Source of the DNA: M55B120 sp965549355
Lineage (GTDB): Bacteria; Actinomycetota; Humimicrobiia; Humimicrobiales; Humimicrobiaceae
Direction: 5' to 3'
Length of the DNA: 15,957 bases
NCBI GenBank assembly: GCA_965549355.1
Contig: CBEVGD010000036.1
Span: 1-15,957 of the forward strand
Shown: positions 1-8,900 of the stretch, in pieces
Layout of the letters: every line of letters begins with the position of its first letter
Numbering within the stretch: position 1 is the stretch's first letter
Notes under the pieces: model-generated
The model's database searches: none
What the model saw: only the letters and a program-made list of their open reading frames with translations
Told to the model about the DNA's origin: nothing
Position numbers and translations under genes: made by a program

Positions 1-203
1 ATAAAAAGAAGTATAATAACAATAGTTATATTAAGTCTTGCTTTTCTGGATAAGCCGCCTATTACTTTAAATTTATTTGCCATATTTGGACTCTTGCTAT
101 GTATCGATACAATCAAACAATAAAAGATCTATACGACCCTGCACCTATTGTATTTGTATTACTTGCTATATTTCTATCCAAAACTATTATAAGTATATCA
201 TAA
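1..203 (+). pseudogene. C-terminal end of a membrane protein, apparently frameshifted (partial)
   Basis: The window opens inside an open plus-strand frame (codons from base 1) that reads a hydrophobic segment, ending LLLCIDTIKQ and a TAA at 121-123. A second frame, open from 54 and overlapping it, reads RYNQTIKDLYDPAPIVFVLL and ends with TAA at 201-203. If the first frame is joined to the second near base 98-102, the result is one smooth membrane-protein tail (FGLLLC then YRYNQTIKD, then another hydrophobic helix). This suggests one gene with a frameshift, or a sequencing error. The pattern of a helix, an RY motif, a short polar loop with D-x-x-D-P and a final helix is reminiscent of UbiA-type prenyltransferase C-termini, but that is only a resemblance. 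The alternative is a gene that truly ends at 123 followed by chance coding potential. Confidence 0.35.
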
Positions 204-406
204 TGCATTGATATTATGCCAATGAGGTCAGATTACAGCGTATTGCAGCTATAATAAATCTTATAAATCCCCTCATTCATAAATATATCATTGTATTTAG
301 CAATTAATTCTATTAAAATATCAGTTTGAATTTAATAATATATTGGAAGTATTGAATATCAGCAGTTAAATATAATAATTATCTCATTTAAACAAAAGAT
401 GATGTC
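204..406. other. AT-rich intergenic region upstream of ktrB
   Basis: No gene or structured RNA was recognised here. The segment is very AT-rich and presumably carries the ktrAB promoter. The best candidates are weak: TTGGAA at 343-348 with TTAAAT at 366-371 (17-nt spacer), and a perfect TATAAT at 371-376 whose only nearby TTG-type box (352-357) is 13 nt away, which is too close. A c-di-AMP (ydaO-type) riboswitch would be a plausible find before ktrAB, but none of its conserved GC-rich elements is visible. Confidence 0.4.
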
Positions 407-1753
407 ATGAAAGACATTCCCTTATTTTCGTCTAAAACCCAAAAATCAATTGCAAAGCAGGTGCTTATCGGTTTTGCAGCTATAATACTGGTCGGCTCTA
501 TTATACTTTCCCTGCCCCATATGACACAGGGTGAGAATATTTCCTATATAGATGCTCTCTTTACTTCTACATCAGCAATATGCGTCACGGGCCTGATAGT
601 CCAGGACACCACGACTTATTTCAGCGAGCTCGGAAAGATAGTAATACTCCTTTTTATACAAATAGGCGGCCTGGGCATAATGACTATAGGTTCCATATTT
701 GGTTTGATGCTTGGAAGAAAGATCCGGGTAAGGGATAAGTTCTATCTCCATTCAAGTTTTGGGTCCAAACATCCTTTTAGCACCGGAAAATTTTTTATGC
801 TGATAGCCGGGATAACTTTTTCCATTGAATTTATCGGTTTTATTATGATGTCAGCAATATTCTACTTTAAATATTCCCATACATTGCCCGGTGCTATGAG
901 TTCAGGTCTTTTTCATACTATAAGCGCATTCAATAATGCGGGATTTTCCCTCTATTCCAGCAGTCTGGAGACCTTTGCGGGAGATATTCCGCTTAATCTG
1001 CTTTTTATGATACTTATTTTCCTCGGAGGAATAGGTTTCCCGGTAATATCAGAAATAATCACATACAGGAGGGTAAAGCATTTCTCACTGCATGCAAAGG
1101 TCGTTCTTTATTCTTCGGTCTTTCTGATCCTTGCAGGTGCATTGATGTTTTTCCTGATGGAATTTAATAACCCTCTTTCAATCGGAGACAAACCCCTGTA
1201 TGCAAAGATATTTGCAAGCCTTTTTCAATCAGCGACTGCGAGGACCGCTGGATTTAATACTATCAGAATATCCGCATTGAATCCTTCGACCCTGTTTCTA
1301 CTATCGCTATTGATGTTTGTGGGCGCATCTCCGGGAGGTACCGGAGGCGGGATAAAGACAACGACTTTTGTTACTGTTACAGCGGCAAGCTTAAGTTCCA
1401 TCAGGGGAAGAAGCGGAGTAAATCTGCTTAAAAGAAGACTTCCCGACAGTGCCATATACAGGGCGTTGACCCTTGCCCTCACAGCAATAGTCATTATAAT
1501 ATTCTCGACTATCGGTATACTTATCTTTGAAAAATGCTCTTTTAAGGACGCCCTGTTCGAAGCTATCTCAGCTTTTGGAACTGTCGGGCTCTCTACAGGA
1601 ATAACAGGATCACTCTCGCTTCCAAGTAAGATAATATTGATACTGAGCATGTTTATTGGTAGAATCGGTATCATCACATTGTCTGTTGCAATAGCTATCA
1701 GAAGCTCAATAAATAAAATGACTTACCCTGAGGACACGATTACTATTGGATAA
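407..1753 (+). CDS. ktrB: Ktr/Trk-type potassium uptake channel subunit (KtrB family)
   Basis: This is the membrane subunit of a K+ uptake system, probably Na+-coupled as in characterised KtrAB systems. At 448 residues it has the length usual for KtrB. Four M1-P-M2 repeats are visible, each with a selectivity-filter segment: VTGL at about 60-63, NAGF at 177-180, TAGF at 280-283 and TVGL at 392-395. The glycine-rich gating loop of the third repeat, SPGGTGGGIKTTT, lies at 308-320, and the C-terminus PEDTITIG matches the short conserved tail of KtrB. The ATG at 407 is the only usable start because an in-frame TAA lies at 389-391. The Shine-Dalgarno is poor. The KtrA partner starts 31 bp downstream. 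TrkH is the alternative name, but the length, gating loop and small single-RCK partner favour KtrB. Confidence 0.95.
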   Translation: MKDIPLFSSKTQKSIAKQVLIGFAAIILVGSIILSLPHMTQGENISYIDALFTSTSAICVTGLIVQDTTTYFSELGKIVILLFIQIGGLGIMTIGSIFGLMLGRKIRVRDKFYLHSSFGSKHPFSTGKFFMLIAGITFSIEFIGFIMMSAIFYFKYSHTLPGAMSSGLFHTISAFNNAGFSLYSSSLETFAGDIPLNLLFMILIFLGGIGFPVISEIITYRRVKHFSLHAKVVLYSSVFLILAGALMFFLMEFNNPLSIGDKPLYAKIFASLFQSATARTAGFNTIRISALNPSTLFLLSLLMFVGASPGGTGGGIKTTTFVTVTAASLSSIRGRSGVNLLKRRLPDSAIYRALTLALTAIVIIIFSTIGILIFEKCSFKDALFEAISAFGTVGLSTGITGSLSLPSKIILILSMFIGRIGIITLSVAIAIRSSINKMTYPEDTITIG

Positions 1754-1784
1754 TATAATTTTTATAGAGCAGGAATGATTTATT

Positions 1785-2447
1785 ATGAAAAAACAATTTC
1801 TAGTAATAGGGCTGGGAAGATTCGGAACAAGCGTGGCCAGGACCCTTTCCGAAGAGGGCCACAGCGTAGTAGGCATTGATATATCCGAGAAACGCATCCA
1901 GCGCGTTTCGGAAGAGATCACAGATGTAATAAAATGTGACGCTACCGATGCTGATATTCTGGATACGATGGGCGTATCTGATTATGAAGCAGTAATCGTA
2001 TGCATAGGTGAAAAATATATACAAAACTCCATACTTGTCACCCTGATGTTAAAGGAAAAGGGCGCTAAAAAGATCATCGCCAAAGCCAGCACCAAAACTC
2101 AGGGCAGAGTCTTATCCAAGGTAGGAGCAGATACTATTGTATATCCTGAAAAGGATATGGGTGAAAAAGTCGCAAGAAGCCTTATAAGCTCTAATCTACT
2201 TGATTTCCTTGAAGTCAGTCCGGATATAAGCATTGTAGAAATACCTGCACCGGATTTTTTAGTAGGGAAAAATCTTATCGAACTAAATTTGAGACATAGA
2301 TATGGGGTCACAATAATAAGTATAAAGAATGGAAAAAATGAGATAATAGCTCCGCCTGATATAAGCTACCGCTTTGCAAAAGACGATATTCTCATACTGA
2401 TAGGTAAAAACAAACAATTAAAAAAATTAAGGTTTACCGAAGAATAG
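1785..2447 (+). CDS. ktrA: Ktr/Trk system NAD-binding RCK regulatory subunit (KtrA family)
   Basis: This is the cytosolic gating subunit of the K+ transporter encoded immediately upstream. Its 220 residues match KtrA, with one RCK_N plus one RCK_C domain, and not the duplicated TrkA of about 450 residues. A Rossmann nucleotide-binding motif GLGRFG is at 9-14 with an acidic D32 ending beta-2 (VVGID), typical of NAD(H)/ATP/ADP-binding KTN domains. Residues from about 140 form the TrkA_C (RCK_C) domain, which in related proteins can bind c-di-AMP; I cannot judge that here. An AGGA Shine-Dalgarno at 1771-1774 precedes the ATG. The stop is TAG. The gene converges on pyk with only 57 bp between them and no convincing intrinsic terminator. 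Confidence 0.95.
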   Translation: MKKQFLVIGLGRFGTSVARTLSEEGHSVVGIDISEKRIQRVSEEITDVIKCDATDADILDTMGVSDYEAVIVCIGEKYIQNSILVTLMLKEKGAKKIIAKASTKTQGRVLSKVGADTIVYPEKDMGEKVARSLISSNLLDFLEVSPDISIVEIPAPDFLVGKNLIELNLRHRYGVTIISIKNGKNEIIAPPDISYRFAKDDILILIGKNKQLKKLRFTEE

Positions 2448-2504
2448 CTTATTCATTACCGGGAGCCTGCCCAACAAGTCCAGATCCAGTTCTCGGACAG
2501 ACTC

Positions 2505-3953
2505 TTATGCTTCCCTGACATTAATAAGATTTGTGCTTCCGGGCTCATTTACCAGTACTCCGGCAGTGATGACTACCCGGTTACCCTTTTGTATATATCC
2601 CTTCTCTAGTGAGATCCTTATATCTTCTTCTATCATGCTGTCTATATTCTTTGAAGAGACTGTCCTTAGCGGTATCACTCCCCAGCTCAACATAAGCTGT
2701 CTTACTACATATTGATTGGGACTTGTTCCTATGATCATGCTCCTGGGCCTGTTTTTTGATACCTGCCTCGCAGTAAATCCAGATTCAGTAGAAGATATTA
2801 TTGCATCTGCATCCAGTATGCCGGCAATTTCACATGCTGCGAAGCTTATTGCCTCTGTTATTGTATTGTGGGGAATGCCAAGTTTTTTTCTTAGTATGGC
2901 ATTATTCCGGTAGATCAGATCATAATCAAGAGTTTTTTCAGTCTCCATGATAACCCGGACCATCATCTCCAGGGACTTCAAAGGATAGCTTCCCACCGCA
3001 GTTTCTCCGGAAAGCATTACTGCATCCGAACCATCGAGAATAGCATTTGCCACATCACTTACTTCAGCTCTTGTGGGCCTCGGATTCTCTATCATCGAAT
3101 TAAGCATCTGAGTCGCAGTTATTACCGGTATTCCTTCAAGATTTGATCTCTTTATTATGCGCTTCTGAACTGCAGGTACTTCCTCTGCCTCTATCTCGAT
3201 TCCCAGATCACCTCTTGCGACCATGATAGCATCGGAGATTTCCAGTATCTTATCAAATGCATCTACTGCTTCATGTTTTTCTATCTTGGATATTATCTTT
3301 GCAGGATTTCCTGCTTTTTTGACGATCTTTTTTATTCTTTCTACATCATCGGAACTTCTTACAAATGACTGGGCTATAAAATCTACTCCCAGATCTAATC
3401 CCAGTTTTAAGAACTTAATATCTTTTTTGGTAATAGAGTTTATGCTGACCGAAACACCGGGAAGATTTATTCCCTTATGTGAAGATAGGGTTCCTCCAAT
3501 GATCACCCTACAGAAGACATTATTATTTTTTCTATCGATCTTCAAGACTTTGCATTCAATGAGTCCGTCATCTATAAATATCGTTCCGCCGGTCCTTACA
3601 TCGTCTATAAATCTGCTGTATGCCACCTGAATCATCGGCTTTCTGCCGGATCTATCATTACTTTTCATTCCACCGGTATAAAGTATTATATTCTGGCCGT
3701 TTTTGAGGCATATATCCCGGGCAAGCCTTCCTATCCTTATTTTTGGTCCCTGAAGGTCAAGTATTATTGCCGTATTTTTCCCGGTCTTTTTGGAGATCTT
3801 TCTTATTCTTTTTACGAGAGTGGAGACTTCTCTTTCATCAGAATGCGAAGCATTGATCCTTGCAATATCCATTCCTGACAGGATCATTTTTTTCAGCACT
3901 TCTTCGCTATCGCTCGATGGGCCTATTGTGCAGATTATTTTTGTCTTTCTCAT
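2505..3953 (-). CDS. pyk: Pyruvate kinase, Lys117 (K+-independent) type
   Basis: Catalyses phosphoenolpyruvate + ADP to pyruvate + ATP, the last step of glycolysis. Its 482 residues are the normal length without the extra PEP-utiliser-like C-terminal domain. Visible motifs: N-terminal KIICTIGPSS; the ARINASHS segment (31-38) with the phosphate-contacting Arg32; catalytic Lys223 and metal ligand Glu225 in ISKIEKHE; ARGDLG with Asp249; TATQMLNSM at 279-287; and NPRPTRAEVSDVANAILDG. The segment LDLQGPKIRIG (65-75) gives Leu, Gln, Lys and Ile at the rabbit-muscle positions 113, 114, 117 and 120, the signature of K+-independent enzymes. The ATG overlaps the mazG TGA by 4 nt (ATGA), so translation is probably coupled. 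It is the last gene of the minus-strand block. Confidence 0.97.
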   Translation of the reverse strand: MRKTKIICTIGPSSDSEEVLKKMILSGMDIARINASHSDEREVSTLVKRIRKISKKTGKNTAIILDLQGPKIRIGRLARDICLKNGQNIILYTGGMKSNDRSGRKPMIQVAYSRFIDDVRTGGTIFIDDGLIECKVLKIDRKNNNVFCRVIIGGTLSSHKGINLPGVSVSINSITKKDIKFLKLGLDLGVDFIAQSFVRSSDDVERIKKIVKKAGNPAKIISKIEKHEAVDAFDKILEISDAIMVARGDLGIEIEAEEVPAVQKRIIKRSNLEGIPVITATQMLNSMIENPRPTRAEVSDVANAILDGSDAVMLSGETAVGSYPLKSLEMMVRVIMETEKTLDYDLIYRNNAILRKKLGIPHNTITEAISFAACEIAGILDADAIISSTESGFTARQVSKNRPRSMIIGTSPNQYVVRQLMLSWGVIPLRTVSSKNIDSMIEEDIRISLEKGYIQKGNRVVITAGVLVNEPGSTNLINVREA

Positions 3954-4792
3954 GATGATATCTTCTTTTTTGCTATCTTCCAGAGCATGTCCTTTTCTCT
4001 GAGGGGCAGACTGCTAAAATCCAGATCTCTCTCTTCCGCTATCTTTTCCATAAGCTTGAACCTCTCAATAAATCTCCTGCCGGTACCCTTAAGGCTCTTC
4101 TCTATATCTATCCCGAGATGCCTTCCATAATTTACAATTGAAAAGAGAAGATCACCCAGCTCTGCCGATGCTGCTTCCATATTATTATCATCGGCTTCCT
4201 TTTTTAATTCCCCGAGTTCTTCGATTATCTTTTCGTACACATCTAATGGATCATCCCAGTCAAACCCAAGGCGGGACGCTCTATTCTGGATCTCATATGC
4301 ATAATGAAGGGAGGGCAGCGACCCCGGTATCCCGCTGAATATCGAGTCTCTATCCTTTTTGCTGTTTTTTCTCTCTTCCTTTTTGATATCTTCCCATTTT
4401 GCCAGTATTTCCCTGCTGCTGCCGGCTCTGGTGCCGCCAAAAACATGGGGGTGCCTCCTTAGAAGCTTTTTTATTATCGTCCTTATTATATCAGATGCAT
4501 CAAAACTGCCATTCTCATCAGCTATCTGACCATGAAATACTACCTGCAATAGCAGGTCCCCCAGCTCTTCTCTGAGGCTTTCCGGGTCCCCGCTTTCGAT
4601 TGCTTCTACAGTCTCATAGGTCTCTTCTATCAAGTTTTTCTTAAGTGATGTGTGATCTTGTTCCCTGTCCCACAGACAGCCCCTATCAGAGCGCAGTCTT
4701 TTCATTATATTCAAAAGGATTTTAAATAATTCATCCGCCGGTTTTATCCTGTCAAGAAGTTCCATGTCGGGTGAATTAATATCAAAGTTCAT
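3950..4792 (-). CDS. mazG: Nucleoside triphosphate pyrophosphohydrolase MazG (tandem domains)
   Basis: Hydrolyses (d)NTPs to NMP and PPi, clearing aberrant nucleotides from the pool. The 280 residues hold two MazG helical repeats. The N-terminal one has the family hallmark CLWDREQDHTSLK followed by metal-binding EETYE (56-60) and ExxD in EELGD (75-79). The second has EELGE (191-195) and ExxD in ELGD (211-214). This matches full-length E. coli-type MazG and not the short single-domain forms. The C-terminal LREKDMLWKIAKKK is also typical. The start has no strong Shine-Dalgarno. The stop overlaps the pyk start by 4 nt. A MazG next to mfd is the usual location in Firmicutes and Actinobacteria, so the role is housekeeping and not toxin-antitoxin. 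Confidence 0.95.
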   Translation of the reverse strand: MNFDINSPDMELLDRIKPADELFKILLNIMKRLRSDRGCLWDREQDHTSLKKNLIEETYETVEAIESGDPESLREELGDLLLQVVFHGQIADENGSFDASDIIRTIIKKLLRRHPHVFGGTRAGSSREILAKWEDIKKEERKNSKKDRDSIFSGIPGSLPSLHYAYEIQNRASRLGFDWDDPLDVYEKIIEELGELKKEADDNNMEAASAELGDLLFSIVNYGRHLGIDIEKSLKGTGRRFIERFKLMEKIAEERDLDFSSLPLREKDMLWKIAKKKISS

Positions 4793-4807
4793 ATTACCGG
4801 CTTTCAG

Positions 4808-4897
4808 TTATTCATTTTCATCAAGCTAATCTTCAATGCTCTCATCATCAGGGAGCGTATCATCTTCTCCCCGGGAAGGCTCCTCCCCGCTTTTGTC
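4808..4897 (-). other. In-frame acidic extension beyond the TAG stop of the parvulin lipoprotein
   Basis: After the TAG at 4898-4900 the same frame stays open for 23 codons rich in Asp and Glu (for example GEEPSRGEDD and LPDDESIED). It meets a second TAG at 4826-4828, then reads LDENE and ends at TAA (4808-4810), 15 bp before the mazG ATG. The composition continues the acidic C-terminus (LNDVNNEE) of the lipoprotein. This could be a tail lost by two recent nonsense mutations, or a product made by stop readthrough. The evidence is the translation alone. Confidence 0.45.
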
Positions 4898-5926
4898 CTA
4901 TTCTTCATTATTTACATCATTTAAGCTGCCTTCATTTTCTGAAAGATACTGTATATCAGCATCTGCTATAAGCTTTGCCAAAAAACCTTCCCATTTTTCC
5001 AGCTTATATGTTTCAGTTAAATGGGTAGATATGTTTTCCTTTACTTCTTCAAACTCCTGTATCTTCTCTTCCTGTTTATCAAATACCTTTATAATATGAT
5101 ATCCGAATTTAGTCTCTACGATACCGCTTACCTCTTCTATATCAAGTGAAAAAACGGCCGTTTCGAATTCTTCGACCATCTGTCCCCTGGTAATAAAGCC
5201 CAGGTCCCCGCCATCAACACTTGTAGCAGTATCATCGGAATACTCCCTCGCCATATCTCCAAATTCGGCCCCGTTTTTGAGCTGTTCTGCCACAAACTCT
5301 ATTTTATCTCTTACTTTTTCCCTGTCCTGATCATTTTCCTCGATCTTCTGATCTTCTATCCATGGGAACATAGACAGTATATGGCTTGCCTTTACCTGTG
5401 CGGGCACCTTAAATGTTGTCTCCTTATTCTCTTCGTAATACTCTTTCAACTGTTCCCCGGTTACCATCACTCCAGCAATAGTTTCAAAATATATCTTATT
5501 TCTGAGTATCTGATTTCGAATCTCATCTTCAAGGAATTTCCTATCTACATCCTTGCTCTTCAGCTCACTTTCAAATTCACTTTCACTTTCATACGATTCT
5601 ATTATGAGAGTCATCTGCATATCTATTTCTTCCTGCGATGCTGCGATATTATTATCGGCGGCATATTGCTCCAGAAGTTTTACAACAAGAATTGAATCCA
5701 CTATGCTTATCTCAAGATCTTTTCGTTCTTCATCGGTCAAGTTTGTACTCGCTTCCAGATTCTGTGCCAGAATAAAGTTCAAATATGCTTCGACTTCATC
5801 CTGTTTTATAGATATATCATTTACAGTTGCCACGGTCTTGCTGCATCCGGCTGTAAATATTATAGAGACAGCAAGAGCCATTATTACAATGATTTTTAAG
5901 ACTGCTGTTGGCAAAATTCTTTTCAA
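4898..5926 (-). CDS. Parvulin-type peptidyl-prolyl isomerase lipoprotein (SurA/PrsA-like)
   Basis: A probable membrane-anchored extracytoplasmic foldase. I place the start at a TTG (5924-5926): an AAGGAAGG Shine-Dalgarno lies 5 nt upstream, and the product begins MKRIL and runs through a hydrophobic stretch to a lipobox-like TAGC with Cys28, a clean lipoprotein signal peptide of about 27 residues. A GTG at 5966-5968, overlapping the mfd stop as GTGA, would add 14 residues (IFFKKRKVIL region) and is the less likely start. The mature protein has a SurA_N-like helical region (about 32-165), then one parvulin/rotamase domain (about 176-283) with ASHIL, a DGGDLGFITRGQM segment and FGYHIIKV. It is rich in Glu and Asp. 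PrsA is the functional analogue in Gram-positives. The length is 342 residues to the first TAG; see the separate entry for the frame beyond it. Confidence 0.88.
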   Translation of the reverse strand: MKRILPTAVLKIIVIMALAVSIIFTAGCSKTVATVNDISIKQDEVEAYLNFILAQNLEASTNLTDEERKDLEISIVDSILVVKLLEQYAADNNIAASQEEIDMQMTLIIESYESESEFESELKSKDVDRKFLEDEIRNQILRNKIYFETIAGVMVTGEQLKEYYEENKETTFKVPAQVKASHILSMFPWIEDQKIEENDQDREKVRDKIEFVAEQLKNGAEFGDMAREYSDDTATSVDGGDLGFITRGQMVEEFETAVFSLDIEEVSGIVETKFGYHIIKVFDKQEEKIQEFEEVKENISTHLTETYKLEKWEGFLAKLIADADIQYLSENEGSLNDVNNEE

Positions 5927-5940
5927 GATAACCTTCCTTT
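5927..5940 (-). promoter_or_regulatory. Strong ribosome binding site favouring the TTG start of the parvulin lipoprotein
   Basis: On the minus strand AAGGAAGG is followed by TTATC and then TTG AAA AGA. The spacing is near ideal, whereas the upstream GTG at 5966-5968 has no comparable site. This decides the choice of start and gives a standard lipoprotein signal peptide. Confidence 0.6.
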
Positions 5941-5964
5941 TTTTAAAAAATATTAAAGCTAAAA

Positions 5965-8900
5965 TCACATGGCCCTCATTATATCATTAAGATGGCCCAT
6001 AACTAAATCTAAATCAATTTTTTTATCAATCTTTTTTATAGTTATTTGCCTGAACCGGGGCTGATAAAGAATATCTTTATTATCGGCCAGAAGATTACCG
6101 GCCCTGCTGCTGTCAAGCAATACTTTCTTCATTATTATACCCCTGCCTGCAGAAAACCTGAGGCTCTCAATACCGGCTTTGCGCAGCAGGAATTTTATCC
6201 TCGCCAGCCCTATCAGATTTAATGCGGCACCGGATATTTCACCATATTTTTTGATAAGATCCCCGCTTATCCCATCTATTTTTTCGAAACTTTCTGCTGC
6301 TCCCAATTTCCGGTAGATATTTATCCTCTCCTTCTCGCTGCTTATATAGTTTTTAGGTATATAGGCGCTTAAGGGAAGGTCTATTTGTATGTTCACATCC
6401 TCTTTTACCTCTATCCCTTTTAATTTATCTGTTTCTTCTTTTATTATCTGACAATACATATCATATCCCACACTATTGATATGCCCATGCTGTCTGGGTC
6501 CCAGAATCTCGCCTGCTCCCCTGATCTCAAGGTCCCTCATGGCTACATTGTATCCGGAACCCAGATCGGTATATTCTGAAAGTGTTTTGAGTCTCTGATA
6601 TGCCGTGGTCCCCAAATTCCTGCGGCCGGGGTAAAAAAGATATGCATATGCCTGTTCGGAGGACCTTCCGACTCTCCCCCTTAGCTGATATAGCTGGGAA
6701 AGTCCGAACATGTGTGAATTTTCTACAATAAGCGTATTCACATTCTCTATATCCATACCTGATTCTATTATCGATGTTGTAAGCAGGACATCATATTCTT
6801 TATTAATAAATCCTGCCATTATCTTCTCTATCTTTTGTCCATCCATCTGTCCGTGTGCAAGTGCTATTCTGGCTTCAGGCAAAAGGCGCATAAGCTGATT
6901 TGATTTCTGTTCTATGCCCAATATCCTATTATAAACATAGTATATCTGCCCTCCCCTTGCCATTTCTCTTTCTATGGCATTTTTTACTATTGAACGGTCC
7001 ATCTCGCCTACAAATGTCTCGATAGGGTTTCTTCCTTCCGGATAAGTCTCGATAAGGGCCATATCCTTTACGCCTGCCATAGACATGTACAGAGTTCGCG
7101 GAATAGGCGTTGCACTCAATGTCAGTACATCTACCTGTTTCTTTAGAAGTTTTATTTTCTCCTTGCTGTTTACGCCAAAACGCTGTTCCTCGTCGACTAT
7201 GATAAGACCCAGATCAGCCGGCATTATGTCTTTCTGGAGTACCCTTTGCGTACCGATAAGCATATCTACTTTACCAAGATTAAAATCTTCTACTATTCTT
7301 GCCTGATCCCTTTTTTTTCTGAATCTTGAGATCACTTCAACATTCACCGGAAACTTTTTAAAACGTTCTGAAAAAGTCATATAATGCTGATCCGCAAGAA
7401 TAGTCGTGGGAACAAGCATGAGTACCTGTTTACCGTCCTCCATAGCTTTAAATGCCGCTCTTATAGCTACTTCTGTTTTTCCGAATCCAACATCGCCTAC
7501 CACCAGCACATCCATTGGTCCGGGCGATTCCATAGCTTCTTTTACATATTTTATCGCTTTTATCTGATCCTCCGTCTCCCTGAATGGAAAGATCTCTTCT
7601 ATTTCCGCCTGCCAGGAGCTGTCAGGCGGAAATGCATATCCGATGGCAGATTGTCTCTCTGCATACAGCTTTGCAAGGTCCACTGCAAGTTTCTTAACGG
7701 ATTTGCGCACTCTTTTTTTAAGAGAATCCCAATATTTTGAATCCAGAGAAGTTATCACTGGCTTCTTTGACCCTATATATTTATTGATCCTGTCAGCCTG
7801 CCATGTAGGGATATATAATTTATCTCCCTTCCCATACTCTATAAGAAAGTACTCTCTTTTATGTCCCCCTATCTGTCTTGATATTGTGTCTATATAAATT
7901 CCTATTCCATGATTTCTATGGACGACATATTCGCCGGGTTTAAAAAACTGAAGATCAGATCCAGCTGCCTGACTTTCTCTAGAAAAAATAGACTCCATCT
8001 GCTGATATATATCAAGTTCTCCGTAAATGGAAAGCGATTGTGAATTAAACCCTCTATACAGCCTGCTTCCTGAAATATATGTTATGCCTTTTTCCAATAA
8101 AGCCGGCTCCATGGATGCACCGGAATCCCTGCTTTTTAGGGATTTATAAGATATTGAATTCTCAAGCAGAAGATCCCTTATTTTTTTTCTTCTGGGGGCG
8201 CTGTCAGACGATATTATTATTTTTTTATCCGATTTCAGATCGGCCCTTACATTATCCGTAAAGATATCTGCATTGCCCAGGCTTCTTTTTTGTCTGGAGA
8301 CCGTGCTGAAAGTAAATCTTCTTAAAGTTTTTCCGCTATCCCGCATAGATGCAAGGTCCATCCTGGGCCCATAATCTTGTTTTTCAAACAAATTATTATT
8401 TACAAGATATCCTGAAAGAATATTCTTATCCTTTATGATCAGATTTTCAAAATCCCTTTCAAATATCCTCTTCATCATGTCGATATCGCTTTTAAGTTTT
8501 AAATAGACTTCAAGCGGATCACAAAGAATAGTAGTAAAGCCGGTAAGATAGTACTTAAGGATATCAAAAAGATTATACATAGATGTGTCTGTATCAATTA
8601 TATTTTTTTGATCGATCTCCCATAGATTCAGGTTGGGAAAGACTGCTATTTCATCTAATATATCTATATTGGTATGGTCCCTGAGGTCGTAGGATGCTAT
8701 TTTCTCCACTTCATCAAGCAATTGATCTATGCGCACAGGACCGGCCCGGGTAATATCAAATATACTTATTATGTCCCCTTTTACACTAAACTCTCCCCTA
8801 TCATAGACCTGGTTTACCCTTTCATAACAGTTTTTTATTAGCCACTCCATGATCCTGTCGCGGCTATATTCCTCGCCCTTTATTATTTTAAGGATATCCA

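Noticed and set aside
204..406. Possible c-di-AMP (ydaO/yuaA) riboswitch before ktrAB
   Set aside because: The position is plausible from known biology, but the segment is almost entirely A/T and shows none of the conserved GC-rich stems or loop motifs of that class.
1225..1677. Long antisense open frame inside ktrB, and similar antisense frames in pyk, mfd, prs and glmU
   Set aside because: These are shadows of well-identified genes. They show no family motifs, lack convincing ribosome sites and follow from codon bias on the real strand.
2448..2504. Bidirectional terminator between the convergent ktrA and pyk genes
   Set aside because: Only a small bulged stem (GTCCAGA with TCT-C-GGAC, 2478-2498) can be drawn, and no T-run follows on either strand.
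3950..4792. MazG as part of a toxin-antitoxin or phage-defence unit
   Set aside because: The protein is the full tandem-domain housekeeping form and sits in the conserved mfd-mazG order. No toxin gene is adjacent.
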